Below are positions 7,142 to 16,660 of a stretch of DNA of 64,000 nucleotides, one piece after another. The translations under genes and the position numbers were made by a program. Each line of letters begins with the position of its first letter. Within the stretch, counting starts at the first letter, position 1. This stretch comes from JBBSDP01 sp963754335. Its GTDB lineage: Bacteria > Planctomycetota > Phycisphaerae > Tepidisphaerales > Tepidisphaeraceae. The DNA lies in the NCBI GenBank assembly GCA_963754335.1, contig CAVWFQ010000005.1, positions 558,001-622,000 on the forward strand, read 5' to 3'. The notes below the pieces were generated by a model. That model was given only the letters and a program-made list of their open reading frames with translations. It had not been told where the DNA came from and ran no database searches.

Positions 7142-9690
7142 TACTGCGCGATCAGAATATCCGTCACATCCTTCATTGGAAGCGATACGACGACACTTCC
7201 ATCGGGCGACTGTTTGAAATTCAGTTCTCCGCTCTTCAAAGAACGAACCTTTGAAACGGGCATCGGCAGGGTAAAGCTGACGTGCAATTCCGCCGTCGGC
7301 GCGCCGGTATAGTTGGCGAGAAGGATCACGCCACCCGGCTGCGACCAGAGCGGCCAGGCGAGAATTTGATTGTGCGAAGTGGTGGCCGGCGGTACCGCGC
7401 CGGATTCGACGGCAAAATCGGAGATAATTTCGCGGCGGGTGTCGTCGGGGAAAATCGTCGCCTTGGCGAGCGACGCCTGTATCTCTTTTGCACCGTCCAT
7501 GTAGTCTTTGCCGACGGTCCGGGGAACGATTTGCACGGTTCCTTTTCCGTAGTTCAAGACGATCGTGTGATGCTCCGCGTTGTGGGTAGCAATCGGTTTG
7601 GCCATCTCCAGAGGTTCGGCATCGACACGGGTTACTTCGCGGCCAAAAATCGGCCGTTTCCAATCCGCCGGGTCGATTGGCTGGCCGAATCGTCCCAGGT
7701 CGCCGGTCGGTTTCCACGAGCGGGACTTGACGCCGAGCATCGTGTTCCACCGGTCGGTGGGTGTGTTGTATTCATCGGTCATGCCGGCCCACCCGCTCGC
7801 CCAGAGATGCCCGCCAGACTTTACCCAGCGCTCGATCTCGTCGGCGGCCCGTGCCGGCACCGACTCGTTCACAACGTAGATCGCCTTGTAGCGCCGGGAG
7901 GCGAATCGGCCGTCGGCGACTTCGGTGTCGCTCACGATGTCAACCGGAAGTCCGGCGTGAAGCAGGGCCAGATACGTCATCTCCAGCTCGTTCTGTTCCG
8001 TGTCGTCTGTTTTCCAGACGGGCCACGACTGCGAATAGAGCAGCGCCACCTGCGCCGGCGGGGCGTGGCCGTCCCAGAGCAGATCATCGGCCGCCCCCAG
8101 ATCGCGCGTCAGTTCGGCAACCCCCTGAACCATCGATGATTTGTCGCTCCAGTGATCGAAGAAAGTGTAGGCCGGTCCGTAGTAATAGAAGTCGAAGATT
8201 TTCGCCTCGCGCGCCAGGCAGGCGAACGTGCGAAGCTTGACGGACGTTCGATCAGCGTCGGCGGTGATATAGCTTCCCAGCAGCGGGCGATTGGGCCGGG
8301 CGGCGGCGCGGGAAAAGTCGATCAGAAATGTGTTGATCTCAAGCGGCACGCGCGGGTTCCCCTGCCCCACCCAATCCTCATTGAATCCCAGCGTCACGCT
8401 TTGCAGCCGACCGAACTCAAATGCGTCGATCCCCCGTGGCAAGGTTCCGTAGTCGTACCACCAGGGAGGACCGAAATTCACGCGTGTCCCTAGGACGCCG
8501 GGCGCATTGCGCTGCACATTTGCGGTCGCCAGTGCATAGGCGCGGGCGGTGCTGTGATTCCAGAATTTCGCCGACCAATAGAAGAGCCGGCGAAGGTGTT
8601 CATCTTTCTGATTCAGTTCCCCGCGCTTCGCAAAGAACCCGCGCCAGTCGAGAATGATCGGCGCGATTTCATTCCAATCACTCTTGCCGAAAAAGTCGGG
8701 CGAAAATTCTTCCTGTTTAAGATAATCTCGAAATCTCGCGGCATATTCAGGTCCGTCGAAGCGCAAGCCGGCCGGCTCATCCATGAGATCGGCGATAATC
8801 TGCGGCATGCCATTGGGATGCTCCCTGCGGGTCGATTCCACGGACTCGCGATAGACGCGATCGAGAAACGACTCGAGCGCCGCCCAGTCGAGCCGGGTAG
8901 CGCCGCCGAGTTCCTTTTCCACAGGCAGCGATTCGACCGCCCGCCAGTAGACGGTGCTCCGATCGATTCCGCTTTCGTGAGCCATTTGTCCCAGCGTCCC
9001 CGGCTGGCCGCCCCCCTGCTGCCAATATCCGTTCATTCCCAGGCGGCGGATAATCTCGAAATCCATCCGGGCAATCGCCGGATCAGTGTAGAACTCTCCA
9101 TTCGACCGAAATCCCGTCATGCACCAGAGCTTCACCGGCCGCGGCCCGTCAGGAAGGTTCAGCGCCTTGATCTCATCGAGCCGCCGTTGCGTGTCTTCGC
9201 GAATCGTCAGGATTTGTTCGCGATGAATCGCCGCCTGGGCGGGGATTCGAACGGCAATGACGTTCCCCGGATCGTGATCGCTCACTGTTCGGAGGATGTG
9301 ATCCTCCTCGGCCGCGATCGCAAAGTCGAACCGTGCCGCCAGGCCGCTGTCCGTTTTGGGAAGTGGCGGGTTCGTTTCGAAAAGAAATCGAACGGTCGCA
9401 GGACCGTGGTCGGCGCCGGGCAGCGGAATCCAGCCACTGGGCTGCCCGGCCGCTGCGAACCCTGCGGCCGCCGCATCATTCGCCGTCGTTTTCCCGACGA
9501 ACACGTTGGCCGATTTTCCGCCTGGCCGCTGGGCGATGATCTGGACGCGCCAAGGTCGATCGCGCGGGGAAAGCAGCGTCACGCGGACGAACGCAACAGA
9601 TTCAGGTTGCGGAATCGCCGCCGCGGCATTCGACGCACCCCAAGCCAGAGCGATGAGCGCGATAAAAAGCCGATATTTCCGCATCCGCAT
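7141..9690 (-). CDS. Large secreted glycoside-hydrolase-like protein
   Basis: About 849 residues from the ATG at 9690 (9684 and 9753 are alternatives). An N-terminal signal peptide (LFIALIALAWGASNAAAA) points to export. The middle part looks like a glycosidase TIM barrel (conserved-looking LWCMTGFRSNGEFYTDPA, IIADLMDEPAG, GTRVNFGPPWWYDYG), and a region near residues 590-680 (VALLYSQSWPVWKTDD ... ERWVKSGGHLWASGWAG) resembles the trimerisation domain of GH42-type beta-galactosidases, with a beta-rich C-terminus. D and E residues that could be catalytic are present, but I cannot assign the pair. Substrate unknown; planctomycetes carry many such polysaccharide-degrading proteins. Confidence 0.6.
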   Translation of the reverse strand: MRMRKYRLFIALIALAWGASNAAAAIPQPESVAFVRVTLLSPRDRPWRVQIIAQRPGGKSANVFVGKTTANDAAAAGFAAAGQPSGWIPLPGADHGPATVRFLFETNPPLPKTDSGLAARFDFAIAAEEDHILRTVSDHDPGNVIAVRIPAQAAIHREQILTIREDTQRRLDEIKALNLPDGPRPVKLWCMTGFRSNGEFYTDPAIARMDFEIIRRLGMNGYWQQGGGQPGTLGQMAHESGIDRSTVYWRAVESLPVEKELGGATRLDWAALESFLDRVYRESVESTRREHPNGMPQIIADLMDEPAGLRFDGPEYAARFRDYLKQEEFSPDFFGKSDWNEIAPIILDWRGFFAKRGELNQKDEHLRRLFYWSAKFWNHSTARAYALATANVQRNAPGVLGTRVNFGPPWWYDYGTLPRGIDAFEFGRLQSVTLGFNEDWVGQGNPRVPLEINTFLIDFSRAAARPNRPLLGSYITADADRTSVKLRTFACLAREAKIFDFYYYGPAYTFFDHWSDKSSMVQGVAELTRDLGAADDLLWDGHAPPAQVALLYSQSWPVWKTDDTEQNELEMTYLALLHAGLPVDIVSDTEVADGRFASRRYKAIYVVNESVPARAADEIERWVKSGGHLWASGWAGMTDEYNTPTDRWNTMLGVKSRSWKPTGDLGRFGQPIDPADWKRPIFGREVTRVDAEPLEMAKPIATHNAEHHTIVLNYGKGTVQIVPRTVGKDYMDGAKEIQASLAKATIFPDDTRREIISDFAVESGAVPPATTSHNQILAWPLWSQPGGVILLANYTGAPTAELHVSFTLPMPVSKVRSLKSGELNFKQSPDGSVVVSLPMKDVTDILIAQ

Positions 9691-9830
9691 CGAACTACGC
9701 TTACGCGCAACCGTTGTTTGGTTCGATTTGACGTAACGCGCGGAGTGCGCCACTTAGTTAGGGCCGTTTTATTTTCCTTCGCGCAGATCGTGTTCAGTGA
9801 GCCGGAACCAGATGCTTGTCGCGCCGGAAA

Positions 9831-10384
9831 TCACACAATCAGCCGCGCCGCCCGGCGGGCCAGATCCAGGGCGATGCCAAAGACAAGGTGTGCACCGAGA
9901 TAGTCCGCGTGTTTCGAGACGGAAACCTGGGTTGGCGGCGGCCCCAACCTAAGCGCGGGACGGCGGCTTCGTCGCCGACCACCCAGAGGACAATGCCGTA
10001 CAACATTCCGAATCCGGCGTCGGTGAGCGGCCAGATTTCCGCCACCGCGCCGTAGAGCGCACCGACCAGCGATCCATACGTGTAATGCACCGCCGGCCCG
10101 GCGATTCTTCTTTGGGCCGGGGAGAGGTCGTGATGCAGGAATCGGGTCGAGATCGCCTGGGCGACCTTGACCGTCGCGTCGTCGCCGTCTTCCTGGTTTT
10201 GCTTCGATTTTGACTGCGATGATTTTTTTTCGTGCCGCGCTTTGGCGGGAGCTGAGGCGGGCTCCCGGGGCTTCGATTGCGCGGCGAGGTACTCGTTCAT
10301 CGCCCAGGCCGCGACGGCCCCGCCGATCATGCCGGCCACCGCGCCGCGACCGACGCGGGCGCAGGATTCGCTTAGCGTTTCCAT
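9831..10384 (-). CDS. DUF1440 (YagU-like) membrane protein, frameshifted near its end
   Basis: ATG at 10384. Glycine-rich N-terminal membrane segment (GAVAGMIGGAVAAWAMNEYL), a charged Lys/Ser/Gln-rich linker, then the conserved block HYTYGSLVGALYGAVAEIWP and GMLYGIVLWVVGDEAAVP typical of DUF1440 inner-membrane proteins. After GDEAAVP the family sequence continues in another frame (LGPPPTQVSVSKHADYLG, then AHLVFGIALDLARRAA), ending at 9831; one base is out near 9960. The family has no settled function. It stands alone between the glycosidase-like gene and the phosphate transporter. Confidence 0.7.
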
Positions 10385-10591
10385 CGTGAATTCTCCTGTC
10401 GCCCCTTATGTAACACGCCACGGGCGGGAGTGGGAACGATCATTTTGTCCTGCCGGCCCGGGTTGCTCCTGGTGAAAGACGCGCGGGCTGACGCGACTGA
10501 CGTCGGCGGCTATTGAGGATTCGTACGCCGCGGTGAGCGGACTCCGATGGCGCGCGGGCTCACGACGCCCGCGTGTTGGGATAAGCGAATC

Positions 10592-12202
10592 TCAGGTCGC
10601 CACGCCCGTGGCCAACTCGCGCTCGGCCAATGCGCGCGACATGCGGCGGAACAAATACGCCAGGAGAATCACAAGCCCGAGTCCGACTGCGATGGCCAGG
10701 TAGAGCACGAGATTATTCAAAACCACGAACAATCCCGCCGCGAAGGTTCCTGCGCCGAGGAGCACGCAGACTGGAAGGGTCAACACCCAGGCGAGCAGGA
10801 GATTGCGAAGCGTACCCATCTGCAATCCAGAGCGGTTGGCCGCCATGGTTCCAGCCACGCCGGAGGAGAGCACGTGGGTTGTGCTGACCGGCAGTCCCAA
10901 CTGATCGGCGGCCATAATCGTGGCCATCGCGACCAGCTCGGCCGACGCGCCTTGGGCGTAGGTGAGGTGGTCCTTGCCGATTTTTTCGCCGACGGTCACG
11001 ACGATGCGCTTCCAGCCGATCATCGTTCCCAGACCAAGCGAAAGAGCGACGGCAAACTTGACCCAGGTCGGAATGAACTGCGTGATCTTCTCAAGTTGCT
11101 TCTTGTATCCGTCGTCTTTCCCGGCCAGGAGCGTATTGGTTTGCTTGTCCGTAATTTTATGGGCCTTGGCCATCTTTCCGATCGTGGCGCTGGTCAGATA
11201 AATCGAAGAACGAAAACTCTTTCTTTCCTCATCAGACATTCCATCGAAACTGTCCCGCCCCTTCAGGACTTTGATGACGTTCCCGTTCGTCTGAACGAGT
11301 GAGCCAAACACCTCGGGGCTGAGATTGCCCGTATTCTTGAGGTAATCCGAAAGGACCGTGGGGGCGTCCGTTCCGCTGATCGGGATTGCGGGCGCTTGCT
11401 TTTGGAAATAGATCTGGGCGGATTCAGCCGTCGTTTCGATCTTCCGCAAATCCTTCCCGCTCAGCTTTGTATCGAGCGAGTAAATGCCCGGCAGGATTCC
11501 GATCAGGATGAGCAGCAGCAGACCCATTCCTTTTTGGCCGTCGTTTGAACCGTGCGCGAAGCTGACGCCGGTGCAGGTCAGGACGAGAAGTCCGCGAATC
11601 CACGGGGGTGGAGGCTGATCTTTCGGCGGCGCTTTGAACAGTTCCGGCCGGTGGCTCAGTACAAACTTGGCGATCAGCAGCAGCAACGCGGAGAGCACAA
11701 ATCCCACGACCGGCGAAATGAGCAGCGAGCTGAAGACTTCGCTGACCTTGCCCCAGTTGACGCCGTCGCCGAAGACATGCCCCTTGGACATGAGCGAATT
11801 GGCCAGACCGACTCCCATGATCGATCCGATGAGCGTATGCGAACTCGACGCCGGCAATCCGAGATACCAGGTGCCGAGGTTCCAGATGATGGCGGAAATG
11901 AGGAGGGCGAAGACCATCGCAAACCCGGCCCCCGATCCGACATTCACCACCAGTTCGACGGGAAGCAGTGCAAGAATACTGAAGGCGACCGCGCCCGCCG
12001 AAGTCAGCACGCCGATCAGATTCCAGCACCCGGACCAGGTGACCGCCACCCACGGCTTGAGCGTGTGAGTATAGATGACGGTTGCAACGGCATTTGCGGT
12101 GTCGTGAAATCCGTTTACAAACTCAAACGCCAGGGCCATGGCAATGGCGAGAACCAGAAACGCCATTGAGCCAAACGACAGTGACTCCGCCAGCATCAAC
12201 AT
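10592..12202 (-). CDS. Inorganic phosphate transporter, Pit/PHO4 family
   Basis: 536 residues, with a GGGAG site ahead of the ATG at 12202 (a second ATG lies two codons in). The two family repeats are visible: FVNGFHDTANAVATVIYTHT near the N-terminus and AADQLGLPVSTTHVLSSGVA near the C-terminus, with about ten membrane helices and a long hydrophilic loop between residues about 230 and 370. Pit proteins import phosphate (as metal-phosphate) using the proton or sodium gradient. No PhoU-like DUF47 partner gene is adjacent, although such a partner is common for this family. Confidence 0.93.
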   Translation of the reverse strand: MLMLAESLSFGSMAFLVLAIAMALAFEFVNGFHDTANAVATVIYTHTLKPWVAVTWSGCWNLIGVLTSAGAVAFSILALLPVELVVNVGSGAGFAMVFALLISAIIWNLGTWYLGLPASSSHTLIGSIMGVGLANSLMSKGHVFGDGVNWGKVSEVFSSLLISPVVGFVLSALLLLIAKFVLSHRPELFKAPPKDQPPPPWIRGLLVLTCTGVSFAHGSNDGQKGMGLLLLILIGILPGIYSLDTKLSGKDLRKIETTAESAQIYFQKQAPAIPISGTDAPTVLSDYLKNTGNLSPEVFGSLVQTNGNVIKVLKGRDSFDGMSDEERKSFRSSIYLTSATIGKMAKAHKITDKQTNTLLAGKDDGYKKQLEKITQFIPTWVKFAVALSLGLGTMIGWKRIVVTVGEKIGKDHLTYAQGASAELVAMATIMAADQLGLPVSTTHVLSSGVAGTMAANRSGLQMGTLRNLLLAWVLTLPVCVLLGAGTFAAGLFVVLNNLVLYLAIAVGLGLVILLAYLFRRMSRALAERELATGVAT

Positions 12203-12418
12203 GGAAAGCTCCCAACGGGAAAAAGAGGGTCCGGGATCGCACGGCTGCGCGACGGCGGCAGAGTGTCGCGGCTCGCGTTCGCGGATGATGAAGAGATTGT
12301 TAAGAGCTGATTAAGGTTTCAGTGTTGTAATTATGGGAGCTGTTTGGATGAGGGCGGAGTGAACGACTCCAACAGGATCACAGTCCCGACGGACCCTCGA
12401 GGGGCGATCCGGTACCAC

Positions 12419-12619
12419 TCAAACATTAAATAGGATGCGAAGCCGCTGTTGCACTGTCGTTGCGAGAATAGGACTGAGGCTTCCGAGCTTGACGTCGAAT
12501 GATCGAGGCCGATACGGACACCAGGCGATGCACGACATGCCGATGCGCGCCAATGACATCGGTGAGGCACACGCGAGGTCATCGAATGGAAATGGAACCA
12601 ACACCACGTCGTATCGCAT
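12419..12619 (-). pseudogene. MazF/PemK-like toxin remnant, broken frames
   Basis: The start MRYDVVLVPFPFDDL is the N-terminal signature of MazF/PemK/CcdB-like barrel toxins (mRNA endonucleases). The family sequence then jumps to another minus-strand frame (VCLTDVIGAHRHVV), and a third piece (VKLGSLSPILATTVQQRL) returns in the first frame. The short size and at least two shifts suggest either a decayed toxin or assembly errors. It starts 5 bases after the stop codon of the antitoxin-like gene, the usual toxin-antitoxin order. Confidence 0.5.
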
Positions 12620-12624
12620 CTTTT

Positions 12625-12864
12625 TTATTTCGCTGCATCAAAGGGCTCCCCGTCGGCGGCCGTGTAAATGTCCTCTGCGTCATCGGCCAGAAACGAAAAG
12701 GCATCGCTTCTCACGACTGCTTTGAGCCATGTGTCCTCTTGTACGTCCTGGTCCGGAGCCGGGAGCAACGTCACCAGCAAATGAGCATTGATGGGCAAAT
12801 CAAACGGTTCGTCCAGCACGATTTGCTTACCATCGAAATGAGCCGGAATAGCAACAGTCGGCAT
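12625..12864 (-). CDS. Small antitoxin-like protein
   Basis: 79 residues. Begins MPTVAIPAHFDGKQIVLDEP, the pattern of short antitoxin-family proteins in which a beta-hairpin start (xxIxAxFDGxxIxLDEP) is followed by a flexible acidic tail; the rest is acidic (QDVQEDTW, ADDAEDIYTAADGEP). It directly precedes the broken MazF-like toxin frame, which is the main reason for the call. The DNA-binding mode, and whether it is still expressed, are unknown. Confidence 0.5.
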   Translation of the reverse strand: MPTVAIPAHFDGKQIVLDEPFDLPINAHLLVTLLPAPDQDVQEDTWLKAVVRSDAFSFLADDAEDIYTAADGEPFDAAK

Positions 12865-13025
12865 GCCTAAATGATACTAATTCCGCCTCTGAGAGGCAAA
12901 CAGCGCGTGTTGTCGAGGCGTGGAGACGTGAACGTCCCATGGCGATTAATCTGATCGATCCTTCTTCGTCCTCATGTCGGCGCCCTTGAGCGTTTTTCTA
13001 TTCCGCCGGCAAATCATGTCCGCAC

Positions 13026-13722
13026 TCATTCCTTATTGCGATGCTTGACCGAAAGCGCATAAACCTTCGAGCGCAAAGCCGGGAATGGATCATCCGACAG
13101 CTCAATTCCATCGGTCAGGTTCGTCGGGTCAAATGCGAGCGCCTTTTCGGCGGCGACACTGTCGGGAACGACGGATTTGATCGTGATCGTGCCGACCTCG
13201 ATCGTCTTGCGGTCTTCGGGCCAGACGAGGGACGGGTCTTTGGTGGCATCGCCGGCGTTTGGAATCTGCACGACCAGACGGAACTTGACGGGCTCGGCGG
13301 ACAGACGCTTTTTCAGGTCTTCCACCAGAAAATCAGGCGATTTGGATTTGGCCTCCGCCTCGCTGAGGTGATGCGTGCCGGCGACCGGAACGATCTGGAT
13401 AGCGCCCCGCCTGTTTCACTCCGTCTTTGTTCACGAACACCAGCCCGTCGTTGGCGAAGAACGATTCCGTGGCGAAGCTTTCGGGACCTTCCTTTTTATC
13501 TACGACAAATTTCAGTGCCAGGGGGTGTGCGCCCAGGAATGCCTCGACCGGCCATGGATGCGGCTGGCTCGGATCGGTGGCGACGACGGATTTTTGAAGC
13601 TCGAGAAATTCCTCGCCGGTGGCGACGACGAATCCGTTATGCGACATGGCGACGATATCCACGTCCTCGCCGCCGGGGAGCGTAAATCGAATCGCCATCC
13701 CGCGCGGCCCGGCACCGGCACT
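13026..13722 (-). pseudogene. Catalase-family peroxidase (SrpA-like), 5'-truncated and frameshifted
   Basis: The translated pieces match the haem catalase-like peroxidase family: GPRGMAIRFTLPGGEDVDIV, PSQPHPWPVEAFLGAHPLAL and SFATESFFANDGLVFVN in one frame, then EDLKKRLSAEPVKFRLVVQI, WPEDRKTIEVGTITI and LTDGIELSDDPFPALRS in the next, with the shift near 13400. The entire N-terminal part, including the distal haem-pocket histidine, is missing: homology stops exactly at a 19-base palindrome (13723-13741). Unlike the other frameshifts in this window, the missing 5' half cannot be a single sequencing error, so a non-functional remnant is likely. Confidence 0.75.
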
Positions 13723-13741
13723 CACGGCTTGAAAAGCCGTG
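13723..13741. repeat. Palindromic repeat CACGGCTT-GAA-AAGCCGTG
   Basis: 8-bp perfect arms around a 3-base loop, followed by GCCAC. It sits precisely at the truncated 5' edge of the catalase remnant and may mark the rearrangement that removed the start of the gene. Confidence 0.75.
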
Positions 13742-13847
13742 CCACAATAAAGGCCGTCTGAAGTGTCACACACCTGACGAGTCCCGATCAGATTCTTCTG
13801 TCGATTTGCGTTCTCCCAAAGCGACAATGATTCAAAGGAGGATCTCA

Positions 13848-14360
13848 ATGGATTCGAATGATCAAACAAAGACAATTGCCGCCGCCCTGCTCGCCGAGTT
13901 TGAGCGGGAGCTTTCCACGACGAGAAAATTTCTTGAAAGGTTGCCCGAAGATAAGCTGACCTGGCGGCCGCATGAGAAATCGATGACGGCCGGGCAACTG
14001 GCGCTCCACATCGCCGAGTCACCCGGGCGGGTACTGAAGGCGGCCCAGAACGATACACTCACCCCGCCGGACTTTCGGCAAAGACAACAGCCACAGAACA
14101 TGCGCGAAGTATTTGATCTGCTGAACGATAGCGCGGACTACCTGCGGACGACGCTTCCCTCAATTGTCGATCCCTATCTGCATGGAATTTTGACTATCGC
14201 GCAAGGCGATCGCGTTTTGATGTCGCTTCCAAGAGCCGATTTCCTGCGGAGCATCATGTTGAACCATTGGTATCACCATCGGGGGCAGTTTGGCGTCTAT
14301 CTTCGTCTTGTCGGAGCGAAAGTTCCTTCGAGCTATGGGCCCAGCGGGGATGAACAATGA
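13848..14360 (+). CDS. DinB/YfiT-family metal-binding four-helix protein
   Basis: 170 residues from the ATG at 13848, behind a strong AAAGGAGG ribosome site (13834-13841), which decides against an upstream ATG. Four-helix DinB fold; candidate metal-ligand histidines in LALHIAESPG and in NHWYHHRGQFGVYLR. The family includes thiol-dependent S-transferases (BshC-like and mycothiol/glutathione enzymes) and DNA-damage-induced proteins, so the function is open. It precedes the Ada/AlkA-Ogt pair on the same strand, which may hint at a damage-related role. Confidence 0.85.
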   Translation: MDSNDQTKTIAAALLAEFERELSTTRKFLERLPEDKLTWRPHEKSMTAGQLALHIAESPGRVLKAAQNDTLTPPDFRQRQQPQNMREVFDLLNDSADYLRTTLPSIVDPYLHGILTIAQGDRVLMSLPRADFLRSIMLNHWYHHRGQFGVYLRLVGAKVPSSYGPSGDEQ

Positions 14361-14429
14361 GCTAAACAACTTTTCATTGAGGTCCGAAAACCGCCAGACT
14401 CTCTGTTTTGATCGCACTACAGTGTGCAC

Positions 14430-15930
14430 ATGGACCTCGACCCCGCAGTTTGTTACCGAGCCGTGCAGGCACGGGATGCCCGGTATGACGGGCGATTCTT
14501 TACGTGCGTAAAGACAACGGGAATTTACTGCCGGCCGATCTGTCCGGCCCGGCCGCCCAAGCTTGAGAATTGCACGTTTGTCCCGACCGCCGCCGCGGCG
14601 CAGGCGGCGGGTTTTCGGCCCTGCCTGCGCTGCCGGCCGGAAAGCTCGCCGGAGCTTGACGCGTGGCGCGGTACCGCGGCGACGGTATCCCGGGCGCTCA
14701 AGCTGATCGAGGCCGGTGCGCTCGATGGCGGCGATGTCGGGTTGCTCTCCGACCGACTCGAGATCGGCGAGCGGCAACTCCGGCGGCTCTTCAGCCGGCA
14801 CGTCGGGGCCGCTCCCATTACGGTCGCGCAGACCCGCCGGGTTCTGCTGGCCAAGCAACTGATCCATCAAACCGATCTTTCGATGATCGATGTTGCGATG
14901 GCGAGCGGCTTTGGAAGCGTGCGGCGATTCAACGAAACTTTTCAGCGCCTCTATCGCCGCCCTCCGAGCGAGCTTCGCCGCCGCGCCAGCGCCCCTTCTT
15001 CTGTCCCGGAAATTTCCCTTCTGCTCCCCTACCGGCCTCCATACGACTGGGCAGCCATGCTGCGATTCCTGGAGGCGCGAGCGATCACCGGACTCGAGCG
15101 GCTCACGAAGGAGAGCTACAGCCGCGTCATCGAACTCGGTGATGCGATCGGATCGATCCATGTGGCGCATGCCCCGGAGCATTCGGCGCTTCGCGTGACC
15201 GTACGATTTCCCCGGCTGAATGCACTGTCGGCGATCATTGCCCGCATCCGCCGCATGTTCGATCTGAGCACGGAACCGGGGGCGATCGTCTCGGCGTTAT
15301 CGTCTGATCCGAGTTTGGCGCCGCTCGTTGCGGCACGGCCGGGTCTGCGCGTGCCGGGAGCATGGGATGGGTTCGAGATTGCCGTGCGCGCGGTGCTCGG
15401 CCAGCAGATCACGGTCAGGGGCGCGACCCAAATCGGCAGTCGCATCGTTGCTGCGCTGGGCAGACCCGTCGCCGACAGCGTCGACACGCCCGGACTCACC
15501 CATGCTTTCCCGAAACCCGAGCGTTTCAAAGTCGATGTATTGGCCCGCTTCGGGATGCCACGGGCACGCGCCTCCGCCCTGGCGGGTGTCGCGGCGGCAG
15601 CCGCTTCCGATGCGCATTTGTTCGATCCGCGCCGCGATCTGGCCGAATCGGTTGCCCGCCTGCGTGATCTGCCCGGCATCGGAGAGTGGACGGCGCAATA
15701 CATTGCCATGCGCCGCGCTCGGCGAGAGCGACGCATTCCTCGCCGGCGACGTGGCGCTCCACCGACGGTTCGCCGTGGGTGGGAAACATCCCACTGTTTC
15801 AGAACTGCTGCATCACGCCGAGCGCTGGCGACCCTGGCGTGCGTACGCCATGTTGCATCTCTGGACGACCGACGCGGATTTCAACAGAATTTCACTGCAA
15901 GAGGAGACTTATCATGCAATTACGGCTTGA
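14430..15930 (+). CDS. Ada-like/AraC/AlkA fusion: methyl-phosphotriester sensor and 3-methyladenine DNA glycosylase
   Basis: Order: Ada N-terminal zinc domain (FFTCVKTTGIYCRPICPARP and FRPCLRCRPE supply the four cysteines, the first also accepting methyl groups from phosphotriesters), AraC-type helix-turn-helix (QLIHQTDLSMIDVAMASGFG, FNETFQRLYRRPPSELRR), AlkA N-domain, then HhH-GPD glycosylase (LGQQITVRGATQIGSRIVAA, LRDLPGIGEWTAQYIAMR). It senses alkylation, activates transcription and removes alkylated bases. The frame breaks near 15715; the end (ALGESDAFLAGDVALHRRFA ... FNRISLQEETYHAITA) is in another frame and stops at 15930. The presumed catalytic Asp lies in the shifted part (LAGDVAL). 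It overlaps the next gene (ogt-like) by 17 bases: one operon. Confidence 0.88.
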
Positions 15931-16435
15931 ACGCTGGGCCTCGCCCATTTCTTCGCTTCTGCTGGTCACCGATGAAGATGAAAATCTTCGTGGCCTGGAA
16001 TTCGCCGATCATGAAGCGCGGCTGCGTCGATTGATGTCGCACTACCATGGCGTCCACGCACTGGAAGAAGGCGCCGCGCCTGCCTCGGTTACAGATGCCC
16101 TTACAGCGTTTTTCGATGGCGACCTCGACGCGCTTGCGGATCTGAAAGTCGGGATGGGTGGGACGCCGTTCCAGCGCGAGGTGTGGAACGCGTTGCGGGA
16201 AATCCCGGCCGGCACGACGATCAGCTATGGGCAGCTCGCGGCAAACGTGGGCCGTGCCGGGGCGTGTCGCGCGGTGGGAGCCGCCAACGGGGCCAATCCG
16301 GTCGCGATCGTCGTGCCGTGCCATCGCGTCATCGGCGCCAATGGAACGCTCACCGGCTACGCCAGCGGGCTGTCGCACAAGTGTTGGCTGCTGGACCATG
16401 AAAAGCAGTTCGCGCGACTTCCGGCGGGCGTGTGA
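15914..16435 (+). CDS. ogt: Methylated-DNA--protein-cysteine methyltransferase
   Basis: 173 residues from the ATG at 15914, with a GAGGAG site. Active-site motif IVVPCHRVIGANGTLTGYAS, with the methyl-accepting cysteine in PCHRV, and the DNA-binding helix region GTTISYGQLAANVGRAGACR. It repairs O6-methylguanine by irreversible methyl transfer to itself. It starts inside the end of the Ada/AlkA fusion gene, so the two halves of the classical Ada protein are translationally coupled here rather than fused. Confidence 0.93.
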   Translation: MQLRLERWASPISSLLLVTDEDENLRGLEFADHEARLRRLMSHYHGVHALEEGAAPASVTDALTAFFDGDLDALADLKVGMGGTPFQREVWNALREIPAGTTISYGQLAANVGRAGACRAVGAANGANPVAIVVPCHRVIGANGTLTGYASGLSHKCWLLDHEKQFARLPAGV

Positions 16436-16476
16436 GGCGATGAACGTGACCGATTCGGCGGTCCCAACAATTTTCC

Positions 16477-16574
16477 CCCCTCTCCCGGTACTCCGGGAGG
16501 CGCGGGGTGAGGGTCTACATCGCGCGATACGGAGGACCCTCGCCCCAACCCTCTCCCAGAGTACTGGGAGAGGG
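16477..16574. repeat. Composite palindromic repeat (two hairpins around GGTGAGGGTC/GACCCTCGCC)
   Basis: First hairpin CTCCCGG-TACT-CCGGGAG (about 16481-16499). Second CCCTCTCCCAG (16549-16559), loop AGTA, CTGGGAGAGGG (16564-16574), an 11-bp perfect stem. Between them GGGGTGAGGGTC pairs with GACCCTCGCCCC. The same composite layout recurs at 63291-63388. This gap follows ogt and holds no gene. Confidence 0.75.
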
Positions 16575-16660
16575 AGAAGCTTCTTTGCCGCCGATTCACG
16601 CACTCACCCTGTGAGGCGCAGTGCGCAGCGGAAGTTCGTTCGACATTTCGGAGGCAGGAA

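Noticed and set aside
8554..9903. 449-codon plus-strand frame opposite the glycosidase-like gene
   Set aside because: Arg-rich composition with no motif, while the minus strand has a signal peptide and glycosidase-like blocks.
14160..15182. 340-codon minus-strand frame opposite DinB and Ada/AlkA
   Set aside because: Spans two well-supported plus-strand genes and has no recognisable domain.
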